This document shows, in pieces, positions 24,829 through 32,388 of a stretch of 64,000 bases of DNA. The notes under the pieces are model-generated. The model ran no database searches and was not told the origin of the DNA. It saw only the letters and a list, made by a program, of their open reading frames with translations. Made by a program: the position numbers and the translations under genes. Each line of letters opens with the position of its first letter. The stretch's first letter is position 1. Location of the stretch: assembly GCF_006385175.1 (NCBI RefSeq), contig NZ_VFIY01000018.1, positions 310,001 through 374,000 on the forward strand, read 5' to 3'. This DNA comes from Emcibacter nanhaiensis (GTDB taxonomy: Bacteria; Pseudomonadota; Alphaproteobacteria; Sphingomonadales; Emcibacteraceae).

Positions 24829-25946
24829 TCGGCAGCACTCTTCAGACCGGTGCGCTCAGCGATGAACTTTTCAGTCATCTCATAAGCCTGGTCGTCGGTG
24901 AACTGAACCGGCGGGTGCTTACAGAAGTAAGCGGAAGCCGCGGTCAGGATACCGCCTTCGTTGTTGTCCAGCGCCAGTTTGCAGCAGCGGATCATGTCAA
25001 TCGCCACACCGGCGGAGTTCGGGCTGTCTTCCACGGACAGGCGCAGTTCCAGGTTCATGGGTACGCCGCCGAACAGGTCGCCTTCCATGCGCAGGAAGCA
25101 GACTTTGTTGTCGTTCTGCCACGGAATATAGTCGGACGGGCCAACGTGGATGTTTTCGTCTGCCAGGCGGGCACCGGCCACAGCCTGCACGGCTTCGGTT
25201 TTGGACTCTTTCTTGGAAGCCAGACGATCCTGGTTTTTCATGTTCAGGAAGTCGGTGTTACCGCCGGTGTTCAGCTGGTAAGTGCGGTCCAGAACCACAC
25301 CACGCTTGGCGAACAGGTCGGTCAGCGTCCGGTGGGTAATGGTGGCGCCCAGCTGGGCCTTGATGTCGTCGCCGACGATCGGCAGGTTGGCGTCTTCGAA
25401 TTTCTTCGCCCATTCCGGGTTGGAAGCGATGAAGACCGGCATGTTGTTGATGAAACCGATACCGGCTTCGAGCGCGCATTCGGCATAGAATTTGGCAGCT
25501 TCTTCGGACCCAACCGGCATGTAGTTGAGCAGGATTTCAGCGCCGCTGTCCTTCAGCTCCTGTACGATGCTTTCCTTGGTGCCTTCTTCCACGTCGGCCA
25601 CAATGAAGGTGCGGTTTTCGTCATAATTGGCCATGTGCGGGGAAACGCCGTCCAGGATCTTGCCCATTTTCACGATGGTGCCGCTTTTCGGCAGGTCGCG
25701 ATGGAACACGGTGGTGCAGTTCGGCTTTTCAAAGATAGCGTCATTGACGTCCTTGCCGACCTTGCGCTTGTCCACGTCAAAAGCGGCAACCACTTCGATA
25801 TCGCACGGACGGTAGCCGCCAACTTCCCAGTGCATCAGGCCGGGAACTTTTTCACCGGCGCGCTCGGGTGTGTAATAGTAAATTCCCTGGACCAGGGAAC
25901 TTGTGCAGTTACCGATACCGGCAATGGCAATCTTGATCTTAGACAT
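24825..25946 (-). CDS. ino1: Inositol-3-phosphate synthase
   Basis: About 373 residues of the short archaeal/bacterial myo-inositol-1(3)-phosphate synthase type, which turns glucose 6-phosphate into inositol phosphate with NAD. The N-terminal NAD loop is IAIAGIGNCTSSLVQGIYYY; catalytic-domain segments include INNMPVFIASNPEW, VGDDIKAQLGATITHRTL and YQLNTGGNTDFLNMKNQDR. I start at the ATG at 25946, which follows AAGG by eight bases, rather than the GTG three codons earlier. It is translationally coupled to the cytidylyltransferase and driven from a 370-base upstream region with several palindromic half-sites. It anchors the inositol interpretation of this cluster. Confidence 0.93.
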   Translation of the reverse strand: MSKIKIAIAGIGNCTSSLVQGIYYYTPERAGEKVPGLMHWEVGGYRPCDIEVVAAFDVDKRKVGKDVNDAIFEKPNCTTVFHRDLPKSGTIVKMGKILDGVSPHMANYDENRTFIVADVEEGTKESIVQELKDSGAEILLNYMPVGSEEAAKFYAECALEAGIGFINNMPVFIASNPEWAKKFEDANLPIVGDDIKAQLGATITHRTLTDLFAKRGVVLDRTYQLNTGGNTDFLNMKNQDRLASKKESKTEAVQAVAGARLADENIHVGPSDYIPWQNDNKVCFLRMEGDLFGGVPMNLELRLSVEDSPNSAGVAIDMIRCCKLALDNNEGGILTAASAYFCKHPPVQFTDDQAYEMTEKFIAERTGLKSAAE

Positions 25947-25955
25947 TTTTGTCAC

Positions 25956-26321
25956 CTTATCTTGTCTTTAGTCTTGTTTATTTCAGAATATTTATGAAAA
26001 TTTCAAATTAAAAAAGGCCTCTAAATCCCTTGGAAATCCATCAGAAAAAAGGCCCGAAAATCCGACACTACATATATCACATAACTGTAACCCAACAACA
26101 ATATAACTGTTACATAGGGTGTTATACTTAAAGGCCCTTTTCAGTTATGGCCATATCGCCATCAGATAGTGTCATCAATGTGGCGTCTCAAGCCACAAAT
26201 CCCGTGTAACCGTTACATCACCTGTCGCCGCAACTTTCCATATTACACCTTGGATGTGGAGTTCTTTTGCGCTATAGGGGATAAGTTTTTAACATAACTG
26301 AAAGAATAACGGAGTTACGGG
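25956..26321. promoter_or_regulatory. Intergenic region between ino1 and FKBP gene with TGTAAC/GTTACA sites
   Basis: No gene is seen in these 366 bases. They contain a perfect 13-base palindrome TGTAACCGTTACA (26205-26217), and farther left an ATAACTGTAAC / ATAACTGTTACA pair (26081-26091, 26103-26114) holding the same half-sites 17 bases apart. Divergent promoters for ino1 and for the FKBP lipoprotein must lie here. The repeated half-sites suggest a shared dimeric regulator of unknown identity. Confidence 0.5.
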
Positions 26322-26846
26322 ATGACCTTGAATCTCACTGCCTCACTTTCCGCAGTACTCAAACTAGCGACAGTATTAATGTTGGCCGCCACCATCAGCG
26401 GTTGTTCAGAAAGTGACCAGAGCTCCGATGATCAAGCTACACCACAAAGTGAAAAGGAAGAACAAGTGTCTGAGTCCAAAAGCTTTCTTGAAGAAAATAA
26501 AGACAAACCGGGGATAATCGTCACTGAGAGCGGATTGCAATATAGAGTCCTGCTGGAAGGCACCGGCAAGAGCCCCAAGGCAACCGATACCGTGACCGTT
26601 CATTATGAAGGCACTCTGACCGACGGCACCAAATTCGACAGTTCCTATGACCGGGGCACGCCGCTCAGTTTCCCGCTCAACCAGGTGATCCGGGGCTGGA
26701 CCGAAGGCCTGCAGCTGATGAAAGAAGGCGGCAAGTATAAATTCTTCATTCCGTCCGAGCTGGCCTACGGCCCGCGCGGCGCCGGCGGCGTGATCGGCCC
26801 GAACGAAGACCTGATCTTCACCGTTGAACTGATCCGCGTCAACTGA
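26322..26846 (+). CDS. FKBP-type peptidyl-prolyl isomerase lipoprotein
   Basis: A 174-residue lipoprotein. The signal peptide ends in ISGC with Cys28 as the lipidated residue. After a charged linker (about 30-65) comes one FKBP domain (about 70-173) with TVTVHYEGTLTDGTKFDSSY, PLSFPLNQVIRGWTEGLQLM and FFIPSELAYGPRGAGG, the standard ligand-pocket segments. It probably speeds prolyl isomerisation during folding of envelope proteins. A DUF423 gene follows by 7 bases and probably shares its transcript. Start ATG is preceded by GGAG at moderate spacing. Confidence 0.92.
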   Translation: MTLNLTASLSAVLKLATVLMLAATISGCSESDQSSDDQATPQSEKEEQVSESKSFLEENKDKPGIIVTESGLQYRVLLEGTGKSPKATDTVTVHYEGTLTDGTKFDSSYDRGTPLSFPLNQVIRGWTEGLQLMKEGGKYKFFIPSELAYGPRGAGGVIGPNEDLIFTVELIRVN

Positions 26847-26853
26847 CCCGCTG

Positions 26854-27258
26854 ATGACCTTCTGGCGGCTCTTTTTCGTTCTCGCAGCCCTGAACGGGTT
26901 TCTGGCTGTAATGCTCGGAGCCGCCGGCAGCCATATCCTGGCCCCCAAAATGATCCCAGGGGGCCCCGATTTCTTCTCCCTCGCCAGCCAGTATCACATA
27001 TGGCACAGCCTCGCCCTGCTCAGCTTAAGCCTCTTTTCCCTGAAACAGTCGGCCTGCAAGGACATGATCCCGCGCCTCAGCGCGCTGTTTTTCCTGATCG
27101 GCATCGCCCTGTTCAGCGGCAATCTGTATGCGCGAGCCTTCAACGATCCCTACAGCCTGTCTTTCCTGATCCCGATCGGCGGCACTTTCCTGATGGCAGG
27201 CTGGCTGCTGCTGGCCCTGTCGGTGATCTGTATTGGTGGTAACAATAATTCGAAGTGA
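26854..27258 (+). CDS. DUF423 family membrane protein
   Basis: A 134-residue inner-membrane protein with four hydrophobic helices (about residues 5-25, 45-65, 70-90, 100-125). The signature NGFLAVMLGAAGSHIL and the central QYHIWHSLALLSL are characteristic of DUF423 (YgdD/TMEM256). Function is unknown. It has no ribosome site of note and starts 7 bases after the FKBP stop, suggesting coupled translation. Confidence 0.9.
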   Translation: MTFWRLFFVLAALNGFLAVMLGAAGSHILAPKMIPGGPDFFSLASQYHIWHSLALLSLSLFSLKQSACKDMIPRLSALFFLIGIALFSGNLYARAFNDPYSLSFLIPIGGTFLMAGWLLLALSVICIGGNNNSK

Positions 27259-27263
27259 AGGTT

Positions 27264-27338
27264 TAGACGGTCCCGGAGTGCATCATGCACAAGATGTGGG
27301 GGAGGGGATTTTGCTACATAAAGTTCCGGGACCGTCTA
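27264..27338. other. Structured intergenic element: 14-bp inverted repeat enclosing a hairpin
   Basis: TAGACGGTCCCGGA (27264-27277) is perfectly inverted at 27325-27338 (TCCGGGACCGTCTA). The 47 bases between start with a second perfect palindrome, GTGCATCATGCAC (27278-27290), then a G-rich stretch. The RNA would form a long stem closing on an inner hairpin. The element directly follows the DUF423 stop. It could be a small structured RNA, a degenerate mobile palindromic element or a processing site. Confidence 0.6.
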
Positions 27339-27345
27339 TCTCGGA

Positions 27346-27374
27346 AACCTGGCTTTTTTAACGCCGGGTTTTAT
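27346..27374 (+). terminator. Terminator downstream of DUF423
   Basis: AACCTGGC and GCCGGGTT pair (one G-U) around a T-rich loop, followed by TTTT. It lies just after the inverted-repeat element. Confidence 0.5.
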
Positions 27375-27489
27375 CCTTATACGTCCGGCCCCGGGAAAAC
27401 CTTTCGGTCTTTTTTTCAGGACCAGCCGCTGAACTTGAAATCACTATAGCCCGGCGAAACTGAACCGACTATGAACGATAACCGGGAAA

Positions 27490-28881
27490 TTAAAAAACTG
27501 CCGCCGGCAGGGTTATTTTGACGGACAGGCCGCGCGCCCCCTCACCCGCGGCGTCCTCCGGCCCGTCTTCAAGGCTGATCTCCCCACCATAGAGAGATAC
27601 CAGGTCCTGAACGATGGACAGGCCGAGGCCGCTGCCCGGCGTCGCTTCATCCAGGCGTTCGCCGCGGGCAAAAACCGCTTCACGGGCGGCCGGGTCAATG
27701 CCGGGACCGTCATCTGCGATTTCAATATGCAGCATATCCCCGTCCCGCCGGCACCGGCTGATCACCGACTTTTTGGCCCATTTCCCCGCATTCTCCAGAA
27801 GGTTGCCGATAATTTCCTCCAGGTCCTGCCTCTCGCCCCTGAACACCAGTTCCTTCTCTTCTCCCTCGCCTTCCAGCTCAAAGTCCTTGTCCCGGTAAAT
27901 CACGCCCATCGCCCGGCTCAGGTCCCTGAGCACCGGCAGGACCTCGGTCCGGCTGCTGATCACCTTGACGCTGGCTGCGGCCCGGGCGCGACGCAGATAA
28001 TGATCCACGTGCCGGCGCATGGCATTGGCCTGCCGGACGACCAGCGCCGACAGACTGCTATCCTTCTGCAGGCCGGCCTCATTGAGAAGGATGGCCAGCG
28101 GCGTCTTCAGAGCATGAGCCAGGTTTCCCACCTGGGTGCGGGATCGTTCGATAACTTCATCGTTGTAATCGAGCAGGGCATTCAGTTCATCGGCCATCGG
28201 CTGGATTTCCGAGGGAAAATCACGCGGCAGGCGACTGTCTTCCCCGCGCCGGATACGGCCCAGGGAATTGTGGATCTTGCGGAGCGGCTGCAGGCCGAAA
28301 AACTGCTGCAGCAGGGAGGCGGCAATGAGCCCGGCGCCCAATATGCCCAGTGACCAGAACAGAATCTTGTCGAACTGGGCCGACTGGGCCTCCAGTTCAT
28401 ATCTGTCAATGGCCACGGTATAGCGAAACACCGTATCGGACCCGGGCATGGTAATATCGCGATCTATCGCCCTGAGCGACTGGTCCTCCGGCCCGGTGGT
28501 GTCATAAAACACCGCCCGCGAGGCATCCATCGCCAGGTCAGGCTTCAGGCTTTCATCCCACAGGGAGCGGGACCGGTAGGGTTCGGATGCTTTGGCAGAA
28601 ATCTGCCAGTACCAGCCGGAATAGGGTTGTTCAAAGCGGGGCTCGGACAAGGCGCGGTACAGCCCCAGGTCCTCATCAAACTCAATGCCGCTGACCCCGA
28701 TCAGGCTGTCCATCATGCTGCTGAGGCGGTCATCCAGATTCTGTTCGATGATGCCGCGAAAAGTCAGGGACAGGACATATCCGCCGATCACCAGCGCAAG
28801 CACAGTCCAGACACCGGAAACGATCAGCAGCCGAAACCAGAGTGACTTGTTTTGCCTGTTGCCTGCGGAAGAATCTTCTAT
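27490..28881 (-). CDS. PhoQ-like sensor histidine kinase
   Basis: A membrane histidine kinase of the PhoQ/QseC-like group. An N-terminal transmembrane helix, a periplasmic stretch of about 130 residues, a second helix (ILFWSLGILGAGLIAASLL), HAMP-like linker, HisKA with VGNLAHALKTPLAILLNEA (phospho-His), and an ATPase domain with NLLENAGKWA, IADDGPGID and GSGLGLSI. The first canonical start is a GTG at 28803, but that would cut the first membrane helix; coding continues upstream (LWFRLLIVSGVWTVLALVIG) to an ATA at 28881 preceded by GGGG. No ATG, GTG or TTG lies in frame before the TAG that ends the response regulator. I therefore extend it to 28881, with start uncertain. Partner of the adjacent response regulator. 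Confidence 0.85.
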   Translation of the reverse strand: MEDSSAGNRQNKSLWFRLLIVSGVWTVLALVIGGYVLSLTFRGIIEQNLDDRLSSMMDSLIGVSGIEFDEDLGLYRALSEPRFEQPYSGWYWQISAKASEPYRSRSLWDESLKPDLAMDASRAVFYDTTGPEDQSLRAIDRDITMPGSDTVFRYTVAIDRYELEAQSAQFDKILFWSLGILGAGLIAASLLQQFFGLQPLRKIHNSLGRIRRGEDSRLPRDFPSEIQPMADELNALLDYNDEVIERSRTQVGNLAHALKTPLAILLNEAGLQKDSSLSALVVRQANAMRRHVDHYLRRARAAASVKVISSRTEVLPVLRDLSRAMGVIYRDKDFELEGEGEEKELVFRGERQDLEEIIGNLLENAGKWAKKSVISRCRRDGDMLHIEIADDGPGIDPAAREAVFARGERLDEATPGSGLGLSIVQDLVSLYGGEISLEDGPEDAAGEGARGLSVKITLPAAVF

Positions 28882-28887
28882 GGTCCC

Positions 28888-29571
28888 CTACCCCTCTTTT
28901 GCCGCCTCTTCTTCCGGGTCCAGAAGCTGATAGCCCATACCCCGAATGGTTTTCAGGATATTCACCCCCAGCTTCTTGCGGATCCGGGTGACAAACACCT
29001 CGATGGTGTTGGAATCCCGGTCGAAATCCTGGTCATAAATATGCTCGGTCAGTTCCGTCCTGGAAATCACCTTCTCGGGGTGATGCATCATATAGGACAA
29101 AAGCTTGTATTCCTGCGCCGTCAGTTTGACCGGCGTGCCGTTCACGGTAACCCGGCTGTTGTTGGTATTCAGCGACACCGGGCCGCAGTTCAGTTCCGGC
29201 GAGGCCTTGCCGGCGGAGCGGCGGATCAGGGCCCGGACCCGGGCCAGGACTTCCTCCACCTTGAACGGCTTGGTGACATAGTCATCCGCCCCGGCATCCA
29301 GGCCGGCCACTTTCTCTGACCACTCGTCCCGGGCCGTCAGGATCAGCACCGGCACCTCGATCCCGTGGGCGCGCCATTTTTTCAGGACACTCAATCCATC
29401 CATCACCGGAAGCCCGAGGTCCAGGATGATGGCATCATAACTTTCCGTTTCCCCAAGGAAATGGGCATCTTCGCCGTCAAAAGAGCAATCCACGGCATAT
29501 CCGCCGTCCTCCAGCACCGTTTTCATCTGGCGGGACAGATCCTGATCATCTTCCACAAGCAACAGTCTCAT
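28888..29571 (-). CDS. OmpR/PhoP-type response regulator
   Basis: A 227-residue regulator. The receiver domain (about 1-115) has the acidic pair in LLVEDDQDL, the phospho-acceptor Asp in AIILDLGLPVMDG, the Thr in LILTARD and the Lys in DYVTKPF. The winged-helix domain (about 125-220) has LTAQEYKLLSYMMHHPEKV and NTIEVFVTRIRKKLG with IRGMGYQL. It binds DNA when phosphorylated by the kinase just downstream, with which it is in the same reading frame separated by one TAG. Its start overlaps the stop of the PepSY gene (ATGA). The PepSY neighbour suggests the system senses envelope or metal/peptide stress. Confidence 0.94.
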   Translation of the reverse strand: MRLLLVEDDQDLSRQMKTVLEDGGYAVDCSFDGEDAHFLGETESYDAIILDLGLPVMDGLSVLKKWRAHGIEVPVLILTARDEWSEKVAGLDAGADDYVTKPFKVEEVLARVRALIRRSAGKASPELNCGPVSLNTNNSRVTVNGTPVKLTAQEYKLLSYMMHHPEKVISRTELTEHIYDQDFDRDSNTIEVFVTRIRKKLGVNILKTIRGMGYQLLDPEEEAAKEG

Positions 29572-30017
29572 CGTCTTCCTCTCCCCTGGACCCGCAGTAC
29601 AGCTGCGTCCCTGGCGTTAAGGGTAACATCAAGAACCCGACCGTCCTCGGTCAGGACCTTGACCACATAAAGATAGGGCACGGCCCGGCTATTCAGCTCC
29701 AGGAGCTGCACGTCCACAATGCGGCCCGGATAGGATTGCCTGATTGTCTGGCGGATTTGGCGCAGGGAGACGATTTCTCCCCGCTGCATGGCCTGTTGCA
29801 CCCGGTCGTGGCCGGAAAAGGGGCGCGCCTCGCGGTTGCCGGCCGGTTTCATGCGTTGCATGACGCTGGGCTGGCGCCTTTGCGGCGGGGCGTTCTGGAT
29901 GATGGTGTTCTGGGCCATCGCCGTGCCCGAGGGTGAGAAGGCATGGCTATGCCCGGCCCCGGCCATACCCAGCAAAGACACTAAAATTGCAATTCTGCCA
30001 ATTTTTCCGATACTCAT
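29568..30017 (-). CDS. Exported PepSY-domain-like protein
   Basis: A small protein of about 149 residues. The N-terminal hydrophobic segment IGRIAILVSLLGMAGAGHSHA is a signal peptide. The C-terminal 80 residues (EIVSLRQIRQTIRQSYPGRI, VDVQLLELNSRAVPYLYVVKVL, DGRVLDVTLNARDAAVL) fit the PepSY fold. PepSY proteins next to two-component systems are thought to modulate the sensor. I prefer the ATG at 30017 because AAGG lies five bases before it; a GTG two codons upstream lacks spacing. It is first gene in the PepSY-regulator-kinase operon. Confidence 0.8.
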   Translation of the reverse strand: MSIGKIGRIAILVSLLGMAGAGHSHAFSPSGTAMAQNTIIQNAPPQRRQPSVMQRMKPAGNREARPFSGHDRVQQAMQRGEIVSLRQIRQTIRQSYPGRIVDVQLLELNSRAVPYLYVVKVLTEDGRVLDVTLNARDAAVLRVQGRGRR

Positions 30018-30153
30018 ACACACCTTATAGGCCGGCTCGTCTTAATCCAAGATGAATACAGGACAACCGCTTGGTTTGACTTGATAATTCGGAACCAAGA
30101 TATACGAGCTTCCGGATACTGAAAAGCCAATACTTATATTTCTTCCGATCAAC

Positions 30154-31185
30154 CTAACGGACCCCCAGCCGGTCCTGCAAAACTGAATTGGTCGTGGTAT
30201 AGCCGCCGGCCATCTTTTTGTCAGGGCAGGCATGCTTGAAAGCGGCATGGGCCATGACCGCCGCTTCGTAGAATCCGGTCAGAATCAGTTTCAGCTTGCC
30301 CGGATAGACACAGACGTCGCCCACCGCGAAAATCCCGTCCGTATCGGTCATGAAGGTGGCGGGATCGACCTCCACGTTATTCTTGGCCAGGTTAAGGCCC
30401 CAGTGAGCGATGGGGCCGAGGCTGATTTTCAACCCGAGGAAGGGCAGCAGGTAATCACAGGAAACCTGCAGCTCCTGCCCTTCCCTTGTCTTGATTCTCA
30501 CCCGTTCCAGCTGCCCGTTGCTCCCCTCCAGTTCACAGACATTGCCGATAGCCAGGTCTATCAGCCCCTCTTCGGCCATCTGCCGGACCCTGAGGGCGGA
30601 ATCCGGGGAACCCCTGAATTCCGGCCGCCGGTGCACCAGGGTAATTTTCTGCGCCACCGGCTGCAGGTTCATCACCCAGTCGAGGGCAGAATCGCCGCCG
30701 CCGACAATAACCAGCCGCTCCCCCCTGAAATGTTCCATGCGATGGACCGCATAGCACACCGACCGCTCTTCAAAGCGGTCCAGGTCCCTGAAGGGCGGCT
30801 TCTTCGGCACAAAACTGCCGGCACCACCGGCCACCACCACCACCGGCGCGGAAATCCTGACATCCTGACTGGTGGTAATGCACCAGCGCCCCTCATCCAG
30901 GCGGGTCAGGGAGGAAGCCTGCTGGCGCAGGTGAAACACGGGCTCAAAAGGCGCGCATTGCTCCACCAGGTCGTCAATCAGTTCCTGTCCGGTGACCCGG
31001 GGGCGGGACGGAATATCGTAAATGGGCTTTTCCGGGTACAGTTCGGTGCACTGGCCGCCGGGCCGGTCCAGGTTATCAATCAGATGGCACTGCATGCCCA
31101 GCAGCCCGGCCTCGAAAACCGAGAACAGGCCGACCGGACCGGCGCCGATAATCACCATATCTGTTTTTAATGTTCCTTCTCCCAT
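30154..31185 (-). CDS. Ferredoxin/flavodoxin-NADP reductase, thioredoxin reductase-like type
   Basis: A 343-residue FAD flavoprotein of the type-2 ferredoxin-NADP+ reductase family. The FAD loop is MVIIGAGPVGLFSVFEAGLLG, followed by PGGQCTELYPEKPIYDIPS; the NADPH loop is LVIVGGGDSALDWVMNL and the second FAD contact GIFAVGDVCVYPGKLKLI. The CxxC redox pair of thioredoxin reductases is absent, as expected for this family. It moves electrons between NADPH and ferredoxin or flavodoxin in the cytoplasm. The gene is monocistronic, with a 160-base divergent region to the beta-helix gene. Confidence 0.9.
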   Translation of the reverse strand: MGEGTLKTDMVIIGAGPVGLFSVFEAGLLGMQCHLIDNLDRPGGQCTELYPEKPIYDIPSRPRVTGQELIDDLVEQCAPFEPVFHLRQQASSLTRLDEGRWCITTSQDVRISAPVVVVAGGAGSFVPKKPPFRDLDRFEERSVCYAVHRMEHFRGERLVIVGGGDSALDWVMNLQPVAQKITLVHRRPEFRGSPDSALRVRQMAEEGLIDLAIGNVCELEGSNGQLERVRIKTREGQELQVSCDYLLPFLGLKISLGPIAHWGLNLAKNNVEVDPATFMTDTDGIFAVGDVCVYPGKLKLILTGFYEAAVMAHAAFKHACPDKKMAGGYTTTNSVLQDRLGVR

Positions 31186-31346
31186 GCACAGGCTCCCTTA
31201 TTATCTGTGACGGTGACGCGTGCAACTATGGTACAAACTGGAACAATCGATATTCCGATTTTACTTTGTCATGCACCCAAAAACCAGTGTAAAAGAGTAG
31301 ACGAGGTACAGTGGCCAAAAGGTTGGCGAGCGGCAGGGGGTAAATC

Positions 31347-32348
31347 ATGCGACCTGTAACCCGATTCCAGACATTCCGGCTGGCTGCATTTGCGTGCGGC
31401 CTGCTTGTGATGGGCGTTTCCGCCGCCAGCGCCGCCATTCTGTATGTGGGACCGGCCCGGGACTATCAAACCCCTGCCGCGGCCCTCGCAGCGGCCAAAG
31501 ACAATGATGTGATTTTCATCGACGAAGGGCTCTATCCCGACCAGGAAGCCGTCATTTCCCAGAATAACCTGAAAATTATCGGCCTGGGGACAGCGCCCCG
31601 GATCACTGCCCCACAGGTTATCAAAAACCGCAAGGCCATCTGGGTGATCGACGGCGACAATGTGATCCTCCGCAACCTGGAACTTTCCGGCGCCCGGGTG
31701 CCGGACCGCAACGGCGCCGCCATCCGCCAGCAGGGCCGACACTTGACCCTGGAACAGCTTAAGGTCCACGACAATGAGATGGGGATCCTGACCAACAACG
31801 TTAAAGAGGCGGAACTGGTGATCCGGGATTCTGAAATCTTCAACAATGCCCAGGATTACTACCGCACCGGGAAACTGTCCCATAACGTTTATGTCGGCGC
31901 CATCGCCAGCTTTCTGCTGGAAGACAGCGTCATTTACGGCGCCCTGACCGGGCATAATGTAAAAAGCCGGGCCAGAAAAAACATCCTCCGGCAAAACATC
32001 ATTTCCGACACCGACGAGCATGCCGCCAGTTATCTGATCGATTTTCCCAACGGCGGTGAAGCCCTGGTTGAAAACTGCACGCTGATCAAGAAAAAAGCCA
32101 GCGAAAACAATGCCCTGATCAGCTTCGGTGCGGAAAATAAAAAGCAGGACGGCAACAGCCTGACCATCCGCAATGTGGTCGCCCGGGCGGAAGGCAGTGG
32201 CCGGATCCTGCTGCGCAATCACAGCCTTATGGACCCGGAACTGCAGAACAACCAGCTGGAAAATATTTCCGGCGAAAGCGACCGTGACGTCGAGGTATCT
32301 GACTTTTTCGACAATCTCCTGTATAAGATCAGGAAGTGGCTGCAATAG
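31347..32348 (+). CDS. Secreted right-handed beta-helix protein
   Basis: A 333-residue exported protein with a signal peptide to about residue 28 (GVSAASAA). The mature protein reads YVGPARDYQTPAAALAAAKD, then repeated short strand-turn units (VILRNLELSGARV, LTLEQLKVHDNEMGILTNN, LVIRDSEIFNNAQ, LLEDSVIYGALTGHNVKSRA), the pattern of parallel beta-helix (pectate-lyase/NosD-like) folds. A substrate is not evident; it may bind or process a surface polysaccharide. The VanZ-domain gene begins 40 bases later and a MscS channel gene follows, so the three may be cotranscribed. Confidence 0.8.
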   Translation: MRPVTRFQTFRLAAFACGLLVMGVSAASAAILYVGPARDYQTPAAALAAAKDNDVIFIDEGLYPDQEAVISQNNLKIIGLGTAPRITAPQVIKNRKAIWVIDGDNVILRNLELSGARVPDRNGAAIRQQGRHLTLEQLKVHDNEMGILTNNVKEAELVIRDSEIFNNAQDYYRTGKLSHNVYVGAIASFLLEDSVIYGALTGHNVKSRARKNILRQNIISDTDEHAASYLIDFPNGGEALVENCTLIKKKASENNALISFGAENKKQDGNSLTIRNVVARAEGSGRILLRNHSLMDPELQNNQLENISGESDRDVEVSDFFDNLLYKIRKWLQ

Positions 32349-32388
32349 GGGCTGGCGACAACGGACAAAAAAGGGGATACTCAGGACC

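Noticed and set aside
32173-32388. Upstream extension of the VanZ-type protein
   Set aside because: The added residues overlap the beta-helix gene in another frame and have shadow-like composition; GTG 32389 with AGGA fits better.
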